A stretch of 64,000 nucleotides of DNA from Phaffia rhodozyma (GCA_014706385.1 JACGZH010000004.1:2221806-2285805), one strand, 5' to 3'; counted from the stretch's first letter, positions 24,857 to 38,858 are shown. Notes: a model not told the origin generated them from the sequence alone. Made by a program: numbers and translations.

Positions 24857-27698
24857 ATGACAGAGAATTTACCAGCCTTATCGTTATTGGATGAAGAATC
24901 TCGGTCTTCAATTACTCATCACCTGGTCAAACATAAGAACTCCCAGTTCAGGTCCGCGTCCAGAAAGGCAAAGAAGCATGCCCATAAATTCGGTCGATCG
25001 AACAGCCCATCCTCCCACCGGAATGCTGTATCATCAGACACTCCACTCGATGTACTCGAGCCGTTGACAGAGCGGAACAGCATGGAGGATCTGCCCTGGG
25101 ATCCTACAGCGGCCCAACTCAACGGAAATCCCACGGATGGCAGGCCCGACGCTGAATCTTGGGGCGGCCAGGTCTCACTTGCAGTAAGAAGGGCCCGGAA
25201 CAAGATATCTAGACATGGTTCAACTGAAGGAGCTGATAATCTTGACAGATCAGACAGCCTGTTGACGTATCGACCAGGTGCTAGTACTTCCCATCGTTCA
25301 AACTCTTTTCTAGGCAGCAAAGATCGGCCTCAGCGCGTACGTCGTCACCACCACCACCACAAAACACCTCTCGTTAACCAACATCACACATATCATCATC
25401 CACTTCATCGCTTTCGCCCGGGCGAAAGCAGATCATGGGGTGGCCAGGAAGAGGATGTGTTAGTCGAAGAACGAGACTGTGATTCTCCCAGAGCTCCGCC
25501 CTCATTGACCTTTCTCGAGAGCTTAGCCTCGACAGTCACCGACACATTTACCGCTCCAAACACACGTTCACCTTCTCCTATTCACCGGCCATATTCCGAC
25601 CGGCATCGGCTCTTTCCTCACCGATCATCGTCCACACCACCTTCCAAGTCATCACTAGCAGAGAATCCGTTCGAACCGCCAGCCGATTTTTTCAGAATTC
25701 TGCCACCCACCCCCAGTGTTCATAACCTCTCTCGTTCGTCTTCCCTTGGTAATGGCTCGCCTTGCCATGATTATCTACCAGGGACAACCCATTCCTCCTC
25801 TTCTACTCCCTCTCCTCCCTCCATTCCCTCTGGTATCCCGAGCGCCAACTCTTCTCCACTGTCGCCACCATCCGATTTGTACACATCCCTTCTTCCCTCT
25901 CCTCTGCGCTCGCCTGGCTCGCTTTCTCCCAATGCAGCACATCGCCGGCTTCCTCGGGTTATCACTGATCAGCACTGTGTTGATTCCACTCTTTCTTCGT
26001 CCCCGGTGGCCATGTCGGCGAACAATGAGTATCCGTTTCTTCCCACCATTACCGCGATCAAGAAAACTCCCTCGGCTTCGTCCGCCGCTTCACCTTTTCT
26101 CCCGGCGATCACCGATCGGCCGCTCTTCTCCAGACCTGCCTCCTTCCTTAGTCGCACCACTTCGGCGGACGACGCATCCGGAAAATCGTGGACTGAGAGC
26201 GATCGGGAGGATCACCTCCATCGAGAGACTAGCAACCAAAGCGCAGAGTCTGCCTCGCTCGCTCCATTCCCTTCGTCTGGTGATCTAGCTCTCACCCGAT
26301 CAGGCAGACTTGCTGAGCATGCCGCTCGCAAGCTAAAGTCTCTACGTAAAAGCACAAACACCTCAAAAATTGACAGACTTCTTTGCGAAGCAGGTCAGAC
26401 TATTGACGTTGAGGAAGGCAATGTCGTTTGGGTTCGTCTGTGGGAGAATCAGAGAGGGTTAGTCGATCTTATCACTTTGTCGCTGTTGATTTTCGAACTC
26501 GTTTCTTACCCCTTTCTCTCTATTTCTCTCCTTTGAACATATCCGCAGTATTCTCTTTTTTGGAACGCCCAGATTTTCTGCCAACATCCTCTTTCCACTC
26601 GATCCTGCGCCTTTCACCAGACCGGGAAACACCAAACAAGAGTGTCAGACTCCATATAACTTGAAGACGTATCAAGTTCGTCCCTCCCTTTCTGTTCTTA
26701 TCTGTTTGCGCACTCTATGAGAATTCTTAGTTGATGTGTAAACACTTCATATTTACAGCTCCCGGATGGGACTTGGAAATGGGCTTCAGAATGGATGGTC
26801 AACATGAAACGAGACGGAGAGACTGATGAGAAAGGATGTACGTGCCTTTTTCTGTGTCTCGATTACTTACATTCCATCACTTGATGCTTTACTTTCTGGT
26901 TAACCTACTTTTTTTTTCCTTATAGGGGAGTACAACTCCATCTTCCAGCCCCATGGATGGCATTGCTCACTACCTTGGCATGGATGGAAAGGCTGGGTCC
27001 GTCGACGAGAATGGTTTGTCCTTTCTCAATTTTTACTCTTGATTCATTCTTCTTGCTGGAGTTGATCTTGGCCATGCTTGTCAACCTTCAAATTTAGGAT
27101 TCGACTTCGAGTGAAGCCGAACCCTTGCAAACAGATTGAAGCCCTCCCTGCCGCCACCAACGTTTTCCAAAACGACAACAAATGGTCAGACTCTCCCTTC
27201 TCTCCTATAGATAATACCCGAACACTCGCCGCCCGTACTCGCACTCCCACATGGGCCGGCATTCACTTTCAGCTCGATGAGGCCGTCAAAACGCTTGCTA
27301 GTAGAAGGGTTGATCGAGAACGGCTCGAGGTTTTGGCTGAATGGTTGGAGGGTGGCGATCGGATCGGTGGATTGAGATGGGTCATTGAACACAAGGTAAA
27401 TCTTATCTCTTATTCTTGACTTTCTTTTTTTTCTGCTATTTATGATCTTCACTTACTCATTACTTTTATGTGCCTTCTTTCTAATCGTTCAAAGCTTCCC
27501 GAACTTCTTCGTGTGTTCACATTTGAATCATACCGATCCCAAGCGATCGATCTCGTCCGTCGGATCCAACCTCGCTGGACGTTCACCCTCATAGACCCTG
27601 TCCGATCGGAATCAATGACAGATTCTGACGAACCTGATCTTCAAGTAAGACAAACGAGTAATGGAAGTTCTATCGGGTTGGTCGTCCCTCGTTTTTAA
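24857..27698 (+). CDS. Dysferlin-domain (DysF) protein, peroxin/Spo73-like
   Basis: Exons 24857-26457, 26549-26675, 26759-26837, 26926-27013, 27098-27395 and 27495-27698 join in frame to 798 residues. The first 530 residues are low-complexity, with a His run (HHHHH) near residue 175 and many Ser/Pro. The C-terminal part is a dysferlin domain: VVWVRLWENQRG and ILFFGTPRFS (DysFN), YQLPDGTWKWASEWMVN, GWEYNSIFQPHGWH and WVRRREWIRLRV (DysFC, with the expected Trp/Arg pattern). Fungal proteins of this type include Pex23/Pex30-family peroxins and Spo73, which act at ER/peroxisome or prospore membranes; no membrane helix is obvious here, so it is closer to the soluble Spo73 type (inference). The last exon may continue beyond a GTAAGA near 27644 by splicing; I end it at the in-frame stop. 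Confidence 0.8.
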
Positions 27699-28181
27699 TC
27701 CGTAGGTTTACTCTGATCGTTTCTTCCCTATATTTGAGATTCTTTTTGTTCCTCGACCTTTTCTACCCTTATTCTTAGTTCACGTTCATCTCTTTGTGTT
27801 CCTCACTTTGGAAGGTTCATGCCATCGCACAACTCCTTTGTATCATCTCTATAAGAACGTAATCCTTGCTTGCCACTCCATATACCTTCCTGACTGCCCC
27901 TCCTTCATCGGATATGTTTCTCTAACCCGAGAGGGTCGCCTGGGTTTCTTGCCTTTCGTACGCACACGCCTACAATATTTACATACCCTTTGGTTTCGGT
28001 TGTACCTTCTATCGTCATATCCCTCTTACTTTTGCTTTTGCTTTACTTTCGCATCATGTTCAACGGGCGACCAGTCCTTTTCTAGTCACTACACTTTCGG
28101 TTATATATTTAAGCATTGCGATGATGGAAAAATTTCATCCATCTGAATTAAGAAGGGAAAGAAAAATAGAGAGAAGAACAC
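27699..28181. other. Convergent intergenic region
   Basis: About 480 bp between the DysF gene and UTP10 stops; pyrimidine-rich, presumed 3'UTRs. Confidence 0.55.
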
Positions 28182-31100
28182 CTATATCTCCTCTCCAAAG
28201 TATGCCCCACTCAGCGGGCCAACCAAGCCTTCGATGACTTTCAGTAACCCTCTCGCGCTAGCTTCCACTCCTTCGTCCTCATCCTCGACCAGTTCTGCAA
28301 CAAAGTCAGACACCGTATGGGGCACAAACTCCAACATCTCGTCTCCACTCTTTTCCCAAACGGCCTTGACAATCTGCAGACCAAGCGATCTGATCTCGGC
28401 GATATCCGATCGAGAATGGAGAAGGAGAGTATGGTTCAACGATTTGAGCAACGACGGCGAGGTCGTGGCAGCCGAAAGAGACGCCATCGTCTTGGCGTAC
28501 ACGGCCACGGCCGACTCAGAATCGAACGTGTAGGCAACAGGAAGTTGAGAAACCAGGATAGGAGTCAATTTGCTGAGAAGCTCGTCCGTCCAGTATGCTA
28601 GAAGTTTACATAAAATTACAACAACCCGGGTTAGTAGACTCTTCATATAAAGATCGAGTACTGGGTTGATTTTTGACACTTACTGCCTTCGTCACATTCT
28701 AAAGACTCTCCGAACACAGCTAGGACCTCTTTCCAAAGCTGAACGTTCGTGATGTCTTTCTTGGCGTATGATTGCAGCAAAGCCATCGAATGGTCCAAGA
28801 TCAAAGCCATGTACGGGTTGATGATGGACTACACAGTCGTCATAAGTTCGAGAAAGTGTGAGTCTCAACAGTTCATCCAATGTCAAAGCGTGCGAGACAG
28901 AGAGAGAAATCGACATACTTTGAACTTTCTCAAAAGGTGGAACATGATACTGAATAGTGTAGTGCGTCGAGCGGTGACATGCTCATCTTTCAAGCCAGCT
29001 ATGATGAACAGCGTAAGCAGAATTTAGTAAACCAACTTTGACCGATATCCTCATAAATTGAATAAATACTTACTGGCTTCATCTCCAACCAACTCGACAA
29101 CTGCCCAATCATAGATTCTCACGAACAGAGGTCGGAAAGATGCTTCACTGAGTTTGACAACGACCTCAAGGAAGGCATTGATCACCTGGACCTCAACGAC
29201 ATGGACTTCCTCAGAGGACAGAGTGTTCTTCAAAGTCCATCGGGAGTCAAACGCAGAAAGGAAGAAACTGAATAAACTCTTGAGCAAGCCGGTCAAGACC
29301 TCCCGGTTTGCGTTTCGGATAACTCTTCGGAGAAGATCAAGAATAGCGGCCAGGGGCTGTTGTCAAAACCCAATTTAAAGCACCGTTGTTAATAATGTCT
29401 ATCATGAGGGCACTATAACGAAATATTACCCACAAGTGCAGATGATTTGTCGACCTCCTCCCAGAATTTGAAGATGGCAGGCAAAGTGGACTTAGCCGGT
29501 ACCGTCTTGGCAATAGCATTGAGCAGACCCTGAATTGGCTCAAATCTGCCCGAAACTGCCGTGTTATCGCCGAGAAGACTAGGCCTCAAGATAGTGGCCA
29601 GCAGGTCTCGGAGTTGACCTCCGACAAAAGTCGGGACCGAGGATATCAAAGCAGAGAGAGATTCAAGAATAGCAGGGAACAGAGTGTCCCGGAACTGTTC
29701 TAGTTTTTGAACTCCAGCCCTAAGATTTTGATCAATGATTTCGGTCGAGAAGACAATGATGGGCTTGATGTAAGGAATCAGTCGGGGTCCGATCCGTCTG
29801 TTGATGACTGCCAAAACAGAAAAGATCTTCGTCTGAACATTAGCAGAGTTTTGGGATCGTTTTCCTCGGGCGATAAGAGTGCCCACAGCTTGGGCTAGGC
29901 TAGGATCCTCAAGAGGAGTAGCGGTGGAGGCAATTGCTTTAATGGTCTCAAGCACTTGGCAAAGGTCGGACTCAATCTCGTCCGACTCAACAATCTTCAG
30001 ACTGGAAGCGAGCGCAGTAATCAATGCAGGAGAAATGTCTTTCCGGGCCTTGGTCTTCATTCCGGGAAGTCGGTTGGTAAGAGCAGCGCAAGCTCCGAGC
30101 TGGGCCTGAAAGTGCGAACATGTGGTGAGTTGTTGAGATAGATAAAAGCTGAGATACATGTGCACTCACATGGAGATCATCACTCTCGAACAACGGTGTG
30201 AGAGCTTCAGCAAAGGCCAAGACGGATAGATTTCGGACAGCCGAATCCAGAGCAAGTTGGCTGGTCGAGACTAAATCACTATTGCCATTCTCACGAATCT
30301 GTCTTGAAGCAATCGCCTGAATTTCGAGAAGACCTCCGACGGTAGCTTTGACGACAGGATTCAAAGATACATCACCAGCCACAGCGATGATAGAAGGAGA
30401 GTTGGAAGCGAAGTGAACGAAAGATAACAGAGCAAGAACTCGTCGTCGCTCGATTTTGGTGGCGTCGGTGACATCAGTGAACCTGTAGTTACGAAATTAC
30501 TCAGCCTATGAAACATGCGTTAAAAATGGAACACTTCACACTCACGGTTTGGCAGCCTGGGTCAATAGAGCTTCCTCTGGGGTTCGTAGAAGATTCTTTA
30601 TCTCATTCACGATATCGTTCAAGCCCTAAAATGCAGGAGGACAAGATAGGAGATATTGAGACCACCACCCCGATATGTGGCTGAAATTGTATTCAATGAC
30701 TCACTTCATATCGTGTGGCCACATCAAAGCTCTCAAAAACCGCCAAAGGGAAAGTAAATGTCGATGCCTCAGTAGTTCGGATCTTCGATTTGAAAGCCAC
30801 GTGGTCTAGCAACAACATGGTCACAGCTCCCAAGAAATCGGAGGGTCCCAAAACTTTTATTAAAGTCGAGAACAATCTGAAATTTGAAAAACACATATGT
30901 GCATTACATCAAAAAGTGCATCCAGAGAAAAGTTTTTTTTTAAATTAGAAAAGCACTCACCTCGTCTTTCGATGAGCCGGTACGTGGTTAGCCATGCCCG
31001 AAAAGACTTGCAAAACCTCCAAACATTCTGCAAGTTGAAAGGTTCGTTATTTTTGTTAAGTAAGCCAAAAGCAGTGAGAAGAGACAAAAAAACTGAAACT

Positions 31101-34100
31101 AACGATTCCAAAGCGCAGACCTGTTTGAGGTCTGGGACTTGAATTGGTCAACCATGACTGGAAGGATGCTCTCAATAGTCTGCAGTAATGAAACAAGTTT
31201 GAATCAGGCCAAGAAGTTTGCAATCTCTATTTTGAAAGAGTACTGACCTTCTCGACAACCAAGAACGTATGGTCATCATCTCGCTGGAGTGTATGAGCAC
31301 CGACAGAAATGAAGATAGGAAGAGCGTTTTGCAAAACAACGGCAGGAGAGAATCGAGCAAAGTTTGAAACAAGAACAAGCCCTTGCTGAAAAGTCTGGGG
31401 GTTCTTCGAGTCTGCATATTTGATATCAGCCAAGCTTGCGCCCAACTCTTAATAATACTCTGAATTCGACTTACCAGAGATAACTCTCATCAAGACAGTC
31501 TGGTCGATTTCCTGGGTCCTAGGTACAGTCTATGGCAATTCACATGAATGTGTGTGAGCAAATGGATATATTTGACTAAGTTGATCCAAGAACATACATC
31601 GATCTTGGAAGATACGGCACATAGACCGGTGAGAAGCAGCTGTTCGGCATAGTCGATATTGATTTCCGACTTGGTTTGAATATCCATCAGAGAAGCGAGC
31701 ACCTCGAGAAGGGCAACTAAAAGCTCGACACTTCCAGGCAAGGTGTCCACCGATCGAGCCTCCAGCGTAATGATGAGTCCCCGATGGAAAACATTAAGTG
31801 CCTTGAGTTGGTTCCTTTGGAAATGAAATGAGACGCCACAGTTCAGCGGGGTCCATGAATATTCGGAGCTTGAGAACACGTACTCGCTGTCAGTTTTGTT
31901 TCGCTTGGTGCTTCTGAACACTTCGGCATCAGGGCGAAGGCTGAAGACTGTGGCTATGATGACTTCAGGCTCTGGGGCAATATCCCGAAGGCAAAGTTTT
32001 ATATCCCCAGTGTTGGTCTTCAAAGAAGGAATTCGTTAATACCCACAATCATGCGAGGTGACAGACAATATGAATATAACACTATCACGACTTACAGTAT
32101 CGGGGTCCGCGACCTGACGAACGAGAGTCTCAAAAATCTCTATCTGCTTGCCCACAGGAAGTACCCTGTAGAGCGAATGTTGAAGTTGGAACAGAGCCGA
32201 CGATGCAACCTGTTTGCCTAGTTGAACCTCAAATCATCAACGAGGTCAGTATTTTTTAAAAAAAAATCATAAAAGAATTTACAGCCACGTACTTGACTTG
32301 ATGAAATTTTTGAAGGTGTTCCAGTACTCAGGATGGTTGGGGAAGAGAGTTACGGCCGAACGATCGTAGCTATCCATAAGTAGCGCAACAAGAGATGAAG
32401 CATCCGAGTCCTCAGGAGCATCATTAAGATCGGCAAGGAGAGGATGAAGGATTTGGATTCGGACAGAATCTCTGATTGCCTGAACGGTTCGAAGTAAGAA
32501 TGCTTGTGCAGAAACAAGCTGCCACGACGCAACATGAGACAGAATGTACGAAAGAAGGCCTCGCTTGAAACTACGATTGATATTATACATCAGCAGAAAT
32601 ACTTGACACTTTGTACAATATTTGCAAAGACTCACCCAGCATCCTTTTTAGGTTCTCCCTTGACCAAAGTTAGGTAGTTAGTGTGAACTGACACAATGTG
32701 TGCTGGATCAATGGATAATGAACCTTGATCATTAAGTATGATGTCAAGATAAGCCCGCAGGTCCGAAGGCTTCAGAATTTGGACTCTTTCTGTTAAGATG
32801 AAGTTTTTTAAACAAAAGTTCAGTTGATAAATTCCCGTTCGCATTCGAAGGTGGATCAAGAAGAAGAAAGGAATGCTGACCAGAGCGAGAACCATAGATA
32901 TCGTTCAATGCAAACGGAACTGTAGATTCGTTGCCAGCCGCATTCCTAATAAGCTCCACGCATTTCAAAGCGGCCTCTCTGGTAGGCTTCTCCAGCGATC
33001 CAAGTGCAACAATTAAAGCGGGAATGACGGTCTGGAAGTCCATTGTCTCCGAACCTGAACTCTGGACATGGGCCTGCAGGAATGCCTCGGCGTGTCGAAG
33101 TGCCGCTGTTTGAAGAGCACTCGAAAACTCAGTGACTCCACCCGGGGTGGCGGTCCAGATGGAAGCGAGAAAGAGGAGCGTATTGTCTCGAAGTCCAGCG
33201 AACAGATGTCGAAGAAATCGGGCCGATAATGAAAGAGGAAGCTTAGAGGAGTTGACAAGGCCATAGATGAGGTAGGCGAATCTAGCGACTTGAACAGCCT
33301 CGGCGTCCTATAAAGGAAAGAAAAGGTAATGCTTCAGCTTTGTGACATTGGAACAATCGAACACGAAGACTAAAACTTACCCAAGAAGCAGCGTCTAACC
33401 AACATATCGATGCAATATGAGTAAATTTGACTTCCTGGATAGATCCAATCAAGATTCCTCGCACTCGAAGAGTTGTTTTAGCAGCGGAAGGTTTGAGAAC
33501 GACAAAATCGAGGGAAGAGTCTTGAATGGGCTCTAAACAAGCAAAGCCATCTCTGATGCCTCGTAGTTTCTCGAGGGTCAAGATGGCAGCGCTTGTTGCA
33601 GATGTGCCTTTGAGCAACTTCAAGATGACCGATAGGATGAGGTGAGAGAGAACTCTAGAGTGAGGATCTGAGTCGGCCAGTTTAGAGAGCATAAACTTGA
33701 TGTGTGCGTCTTGATCTTCAGACTGAATGACGTTAGCTACGTATCGGACGAGTAAAGTGAGAAAAAGAAATAACAAAGAAAATTCATCGAATTAGTCAAG
33801 TCAACAAGGAAGGGTGTCTTGAGTTCAAGGGTATGTAGACGAACCTGCTATTTTCTGAACAATCAGAGTGTTGAGTTCTGCTTGTTTTTCGTGCTTGTTT
33901 TCCCCTTCAATCTCAGAGCCTTGAACGTTCTGGGCTATCCCGCTCAGGACGCCAATGTTGCCCAGATCTGACGAAGCCAAGGCTTCCCAAGCATATCCAG
34001 ATACAACCTGCTGCGTCTTAGAGATGAGCAAATACCTGAACAATACCCTTCGAATGACCTCATTACCCAGCTCGGGATACTTAGATGCAAAAGGGCCGAC

Positions 34101-36317
34101 CAAGAATTGAATATGTCGTCGGACGATAGCCTTTGAGAGAGAATCCAAATCCAGAGCTGCACATATGGTACTTAATATGACCTCAGGTTCGGGGACGGCG
34201 CTGAAGAGAACAGAGGGAGAAGAGTAGATAGCCTCTAGAACGGGAAGATAGGTGTCACAGAGTCGAGGCAGGAGGTTTTCTCTCGCAGAAGATCCAAGCT
34301 ATGGACGATGATAGTGAGTAAGTCGTGTAGGCATCAGTAACGCAGCGAAGACTGAGCATCTGACGAGTGAAGTATACAACGAACCTCGTCCACGTCGACG
34401 ACGTCTACATCCATGTCGCTCCCAGTAGAAGCGTTCTTTAGTTCTTTGGCCAATCTTCCGATCAGACTCTGGACTCCGTTGAGCCTATTGGCTGAGTCCG
34501 CACTGTTGAGATTGATGAACATATCTCCACCATGACCATGGAGAGTTTTTGTCTGATATTAAGATTGTTATGAGTAAGAAGTTTGTACTCAAGAGATGAC
34601 CTAGTAAGACAGTTTCGAAGCTTACCTGAGCCACCTGAGCGCACAAATCAAGCACGTAGTTTTTCTTGACTTCTGGAATTTGATCCAAGATTTCAACAGT
34701 ATCTGTCTCCCAAGTCTCAGCATATCGCTCTTTTAAAATGGCAAGCAAGTTGACCCGTGCATTTTCCACTTCTGAAACTTCAGATCCAGCATCAGAGAGA
34801 AGAAGTCCACGAATCAAGAATGATATCAGGTGAAGAGGAATGGAATTTCGAGCGCAGGTCGCGAAAGCTTGTAACGTAGTCATAGAGGAAGGAAGATCGA
34901 GACTGTATGATAAACCCAAAATCAGATGCGGACTCGGGTACTGAAGGCATCTTGGAGCGATGTCAGAAAAGAGACAAACCTTTGGATCAAAGAAACGATG
35001 ATAGGTCGGAGGGCTCGAGAAGTCTCAAATTGAGAAGCGTGGTGAGCCAAGATATTGCCGGCATTTCTGTGTTAATTGCAAAAAGTTCAGTCGCTATGAA
35101 CAAAGAAATTAGCAGCTGAAACATACTGACGGGAGGCCTCCTAATCGTTCAGCAGCGTCCTTCTCTATTCCTCGTAGCTCTTCCTGACTTTGTAGAACCC
35201 CAATGATTGAAGCAATTGCTTGCTGAATACCCTTCTCACTTCTGAGGAACGCATCGTTTGCGTTCAAAACTGACATCAAGAAGACATGAATGGCCTCCGG
35301 GCTCAATGTGGCTTTTCGGGCAGTAGCGAGAAGAACGATGAGATTGCTGGATATGCAATCAACATCCAAAGACGCCTTTAGGCCATTAACTACTTCAGGA
35401 ATGATAATGGTGAGCTCAGTGTCGCCAACCAGCTTGCTTTGGCCGCCATGAGCAAGGAAACCGACAAGAATGGAAGCGTGGAAGTTGACCAAAGTCCGGT
35501 AGAGAGTCTTGTTTTGAATAGCTTGAGTCAAGATAGAAGATACAAATCGCAAGAGATCTCGCGACTTGTCTTGATGAAGAGAGAGGATGAGGTGATGTCG
35601 GGACAAAGGAACGTGAGCGGTTTGAGGACCGATCAAAAAAGAAAAATGAGAGTTTTTTCTTGAAGAAACTTCGAGTCAGTTCGGTCTCTTGCTTCATACG
35701 AATTTAAATGTAAATGATACTCACGGGACTTTAAGAATGGATAGAATCCGAACAAACTGAGTAGAGTCATGATAAGGCAAGAAGGCGGATAGGACACTAT
35801 TGAAGTTCATTTCATGAACTCTGTATTTTAAAAGTAAAAACGCGTCCTCTTCATCTGTCAGCCACAGGCCTCTTTCTCCATTCACATATCTTTATGAGGA
35901 AGCATATAGAATACTCAATCAGAGCAAAATAAACGAAACTAACCTGAACCTCCTCACCAGCCACTCGATCACTTTTGCTGCAGCTCTTAGGGGCAAATGT
36001 TTCGCAAGTTTACTTAAGAAAATGTCCAAAGTAGCACCAAGAGCCACATTTTCCTCTTTGGAAAGAACCATTCGGTCGGTGACCTTGGCAGCCTCTCCAA
36101 AAAGGTCCTCCTCAAACTCAACAAGGGAAGGATCCAACTCTTTGAGTTCTTCGAATCCATTAACTCCCAGTGAATGAATGGTCTCGAAATCGTGCTGAGC
36201 AGCCTCCGTTCTGGAGAAGAGGTAGGAGGCCTGATTAGACACCTGCTTGGAAAGAGAACCGAGGCGACTGGCGTCTAACGACGCGATGGAAGCCAATTGA
36301 CTGGCTAAGGAAGACAT
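28182..36317 (-). CDS. UTP10: Utp10, U3 snoRNP / small-subunit processome HEAT-repeat protein
   Basis: Utp10 (human HEATR1/BP28) is a very large HEAT-repeat subunit of the t-UTP complex, needed for rRNA transcription and early 18S processing in the nucleolus. The start at 36317 gives MSSLASQLASIASLDASRLG and continues to KVIEWLVRRFR; exon 1 (36317-35944) joins an exon reading RVHEMNFNSVLSAFLPYHD, which matches the family N-terminus. The C-terminal BP28CT region is visible near 29050-29300 (FRPLFVRIYDWAVVELV). The last exon ends at the stop at 28182. The 8.1-kb span is cut into some 20-25 exons by short introns; I traced the ends and a few junctions rather than every splice site. The upstream side faces the tRNA array. 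Confidence 0.88.
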
Positions 36318-37870
36318 CCTTTAACAGATCTGTTCGTTCAGAATAAAATGCAAAAGAGATGAATAAGAAAGAGATGAAATGCCGGGTTGAATGGGGTGGT
36401 GAACGGCAAAAGAGTCGGTCAGGAAACGGTGGATGTAATACCAAACGGATCGAACAATTTTGGCGGATTGAAATTCTTTGTGGCTGTGCAAAATATCTTG
36501 TGCACGTGAATCAACTCCCGAAATTGATGGATTGAGGTTCCTTATATACAATCATGAAAACTTTCATATTTAACTCTTTTTCTTTGAGAATCTACAGTCT
36601 GACATGGTTTGAATCGTTGAATCTAGTAGTCCAGACATCAAATATGGAGTCAAGTTTTGTGAGCAACGAGTGGTGCAATTCGCCTTATTTCTCTATCTTT
36701 GGGATCTCGTATATACAGTAGATATTTTATTCTCTTTATTCTCTTCTGATTCTCTGGATCGATTAATTTTCACTTTGGTGTGAACATTCGTTTGAGGGAA
36801 TCAGAATCAGGAATCAGTTTGAGACAATAAGATGCAGGATAAAAATAAATAGACTCAGAGGATTTGAAAAGTAGGACTTTATCGTTTAAATAACTCCTTC
36901 AGAAACACAACCAAGTCTTGGGAGATCCATGGTATGTTCTATGAATGAGAAAACACTTATCTCTCAGCAAACAAACAGTATATGTGAATGCTGAGGAAAG
37001 GAAAGAAAAATAAGAGAAACGAAACGAAAAGAGAATGTCGAGCGCAGATATATGTGAAAGAACACAAAGCAGAACACAGGTGCGATGATGAGAAGATAGA
37101 TGAGAACAAACATAAGAAAAGAGAAGCTAAAAGACAATAAGAGAAACAGCCACGATGGAAGAAGATGTCTGCCAAGACGTCGACTGAGAAAGAATGGGTC
37201 GAAGTTGAAAGAGCACAAGTGTTATGGGCGCAGGCAAGGAGGCTGAGTAGGGGATGCACTCAGCGCGCTCAGGCTCTTGGAAGGTTCATGCGATATTGAA
37301 AGGAGGTTAAGGGCGAGGATGACTGTACGGAACTATGAGGATTTAACGAGGTTCCAAGCTTGGGAGAGAAAAGGGGAGATAGCTAACGACTACATAGTAT
37401 ATATGTCATTCGAGATATCAAGCCAAACAAACACAAGCAAGAGCGAAGAGATACCAAGGAGGAGCGAAGAGATACTAAGGAAGAGCCAAGATATAACCAC
37501 GAGAGAGTTAAGATGTAACAAGAGACTGTTGCAAGAATCGGTCTACATTGCGCAAAATCACCCTGCGCGGGTCCAACCGGGTCAGATCATGACAAACAGG
37601 GTGAAGATGGATTTTTCGTTCTGGCACTTGTTCCCAATCAAGTCCTCACTCGTTTCCCGAACCATATACACACCACCCAGGTGTTTCAGTAAAATGGATT
37701 GAGAAACCAGGAAAACAGGAGGAAACCCGCTAAAAAAGTTATAGCTCTTCGGAAAGACAGGCTTGAGACTCCGCGCAAACGGAAGTCGGAAGGTGATGCC
37801 TCAATAAGAGATAACAAATAACAGATGAAATTATGTCAAGACTGCTGAAACTCCAACAGTGTTGTGTGGA
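36318..37870. other. Region between UTP10 and the tRNA array
   Basis: About 1.55 kb without a supported gene. An AT-rich promoter side near UTP10 is followed by purine-rich sequence. A 141-residue frame at 37277-37702 has no recognisable domain and overlaps the short purine-rich repeat at 37441-37495. The first array unit begins at about 37871. Confidence 0.55.
37441..37495. repeat. Degenerate purine-rich tandem repeat
   Basis: Two to three imperfect copies of a unit of about 24 bp built on GAGCGAAGAGATAC, diverging to GAGCCAAGATAT. Confidence 0.6.
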
Positions 37871-37918
37871 CTGTATGCGCAGGGTATAGGACTGATGTAT
37901 GTGGACCCTGCCATCAAC

Positions 37919-37990
37919 GGGATGTTCGTATAATGGTTATTATTCCAGATTTCCATTCTGGAGACAGGTGTTCGATTCACCTACATCTCA
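37919..37990 (+). tRNA. tRNA-Gly(TCC)
   Basis: First gene of unit 1. Acceptor GGGATGT pairs 7/7 with ACATCTC; stem CCAGA/TCTGG encloses loop TTTCCAT (anticodon TCC, reads GGA). T-arm AGGTG/CACCT. No intron; T-run follows. Confidence 0.92.
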
Positions 37991-38158
37991 TTTTTGTCAT
38001 TTTTTTTTTGTGCGCGTGGCGGGGGCGGAGGCGGTGGCAGTACAAGACACTGGGCGGACGGCGGCAAGACTCTGAGGCACACGACCGGGGCGTGGGAGGG
38101 GCTAGTTGGGTGGTGGCGTTGGTGTCTAGGGGTACGGGCCGGGCTGGGGACTATAACC

Positions 38159-38252
38159 GCCCTGTTAGCTCAATCGGTAGAGCGTCAGACTCTTACCCAG
38201 TCTCTTGACAGTTGGCATCTGAAGGCTGGGGGTTCGACCCCCCCATGGGGCT
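38159..38252 (+). tRNA. tRNA-Lys(CTT), 21-nt intron
   Basis: Acceptor GCCCTGT/ATGGGGC; anticodon stem TCAGA/TCTGA, loop CTCTTA then a 21-nt intron before position 38. T-arm GGGGG/CCCCC. Confidence 0.92.
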
Positions 38253-38284
38253 AGCTTCGTTTTTGTGTGTCGGTGTGATTTTTT

Positions 38285-38316
38285 GTTTCTGTTTCTGTTT
38301 CTGTTTCTGTTTCTGT
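38285..38316. repeat. (GTTTCT)n hexanucleotide repeat
   Basis: About five copies after tRNA-Lys, present in all three units (also near 48032 and 57869). Confidence 0.8.
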
Positions 38317-38482
38317 TTTCGTTCTTTGTGTTTTTGTTTGCTGGCTTGGTGTGTGCTTGGTGGGCCGTCGACGGTGGAAGGGTGCATGGAGGGTTGAACA
38401 GAGGTGAGAGGTGGGTCGGCTGGTGGGTCGCGCGGGCATGTCTGACGATCTGGGCTGGTAGCACGGACAGACAGACACACAC

Positions 38483-38555
38483 GGGGATTTAGCTCAGTTG
38501 GCAGAGCGCAATCTTAGCATGGTTGAGGTCGTGAGTTCGATTCTTACAATCTCCA
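38483..38555 (+). tRNA. tRNA-Ala(AGC)
   Basis: Acceptor GGGGATT/AATCTCC; loop TTAGCAT in stem CAATC/GGTTG. No intron. T-run follows. Confidence 0.93.
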
Positions 38556-38765
38556 CTTTTTTGTGTCGTTTTTATGTGTTTTTTTGTGTTTTTTGGTAGT
38601 CTTTTTTTTTTTTTCCGCCCGCTGCCTTTTTTGCACTCTCTTCTTTCGCTCTGCTCCTCTCGGTCATGCTCCGTCCTGCCCACCACATCACACACCATGT
38701 GTTGCACCGAGACAGGCCGGCTGCTGCGAGCACACTGGCCGACCGGCCGGACAGGCCTTCATCCA

Positions 38766-38858
38766 GGTGAGGTGGCCGAGTGGTCTAAGGCGCTGTGTTA
38801 AGGCTCTTTCTATGCCCCGCAGTCAGTAATGGCGCGAGTTCGAATCTCGCCCTCATCA
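38766..38858 (+). tRNA. tRNA-Leu(AAG), 13-nt intron
   Basis: Long-variable-arm tRNA. Acceptor GGTGAGG/CCTCATC; anticodon stem CTGTG/CGCAG with AAG and a 13-nt intron after position 37. T-arm GCGAG/CTCGC. Confidence 0.9.

Noticed and set aside
37277..37702. 141-codon frame before the array
   Set aside because: Overlaps a degenerate tandem repeat, no domain, no splice or Kozak support.
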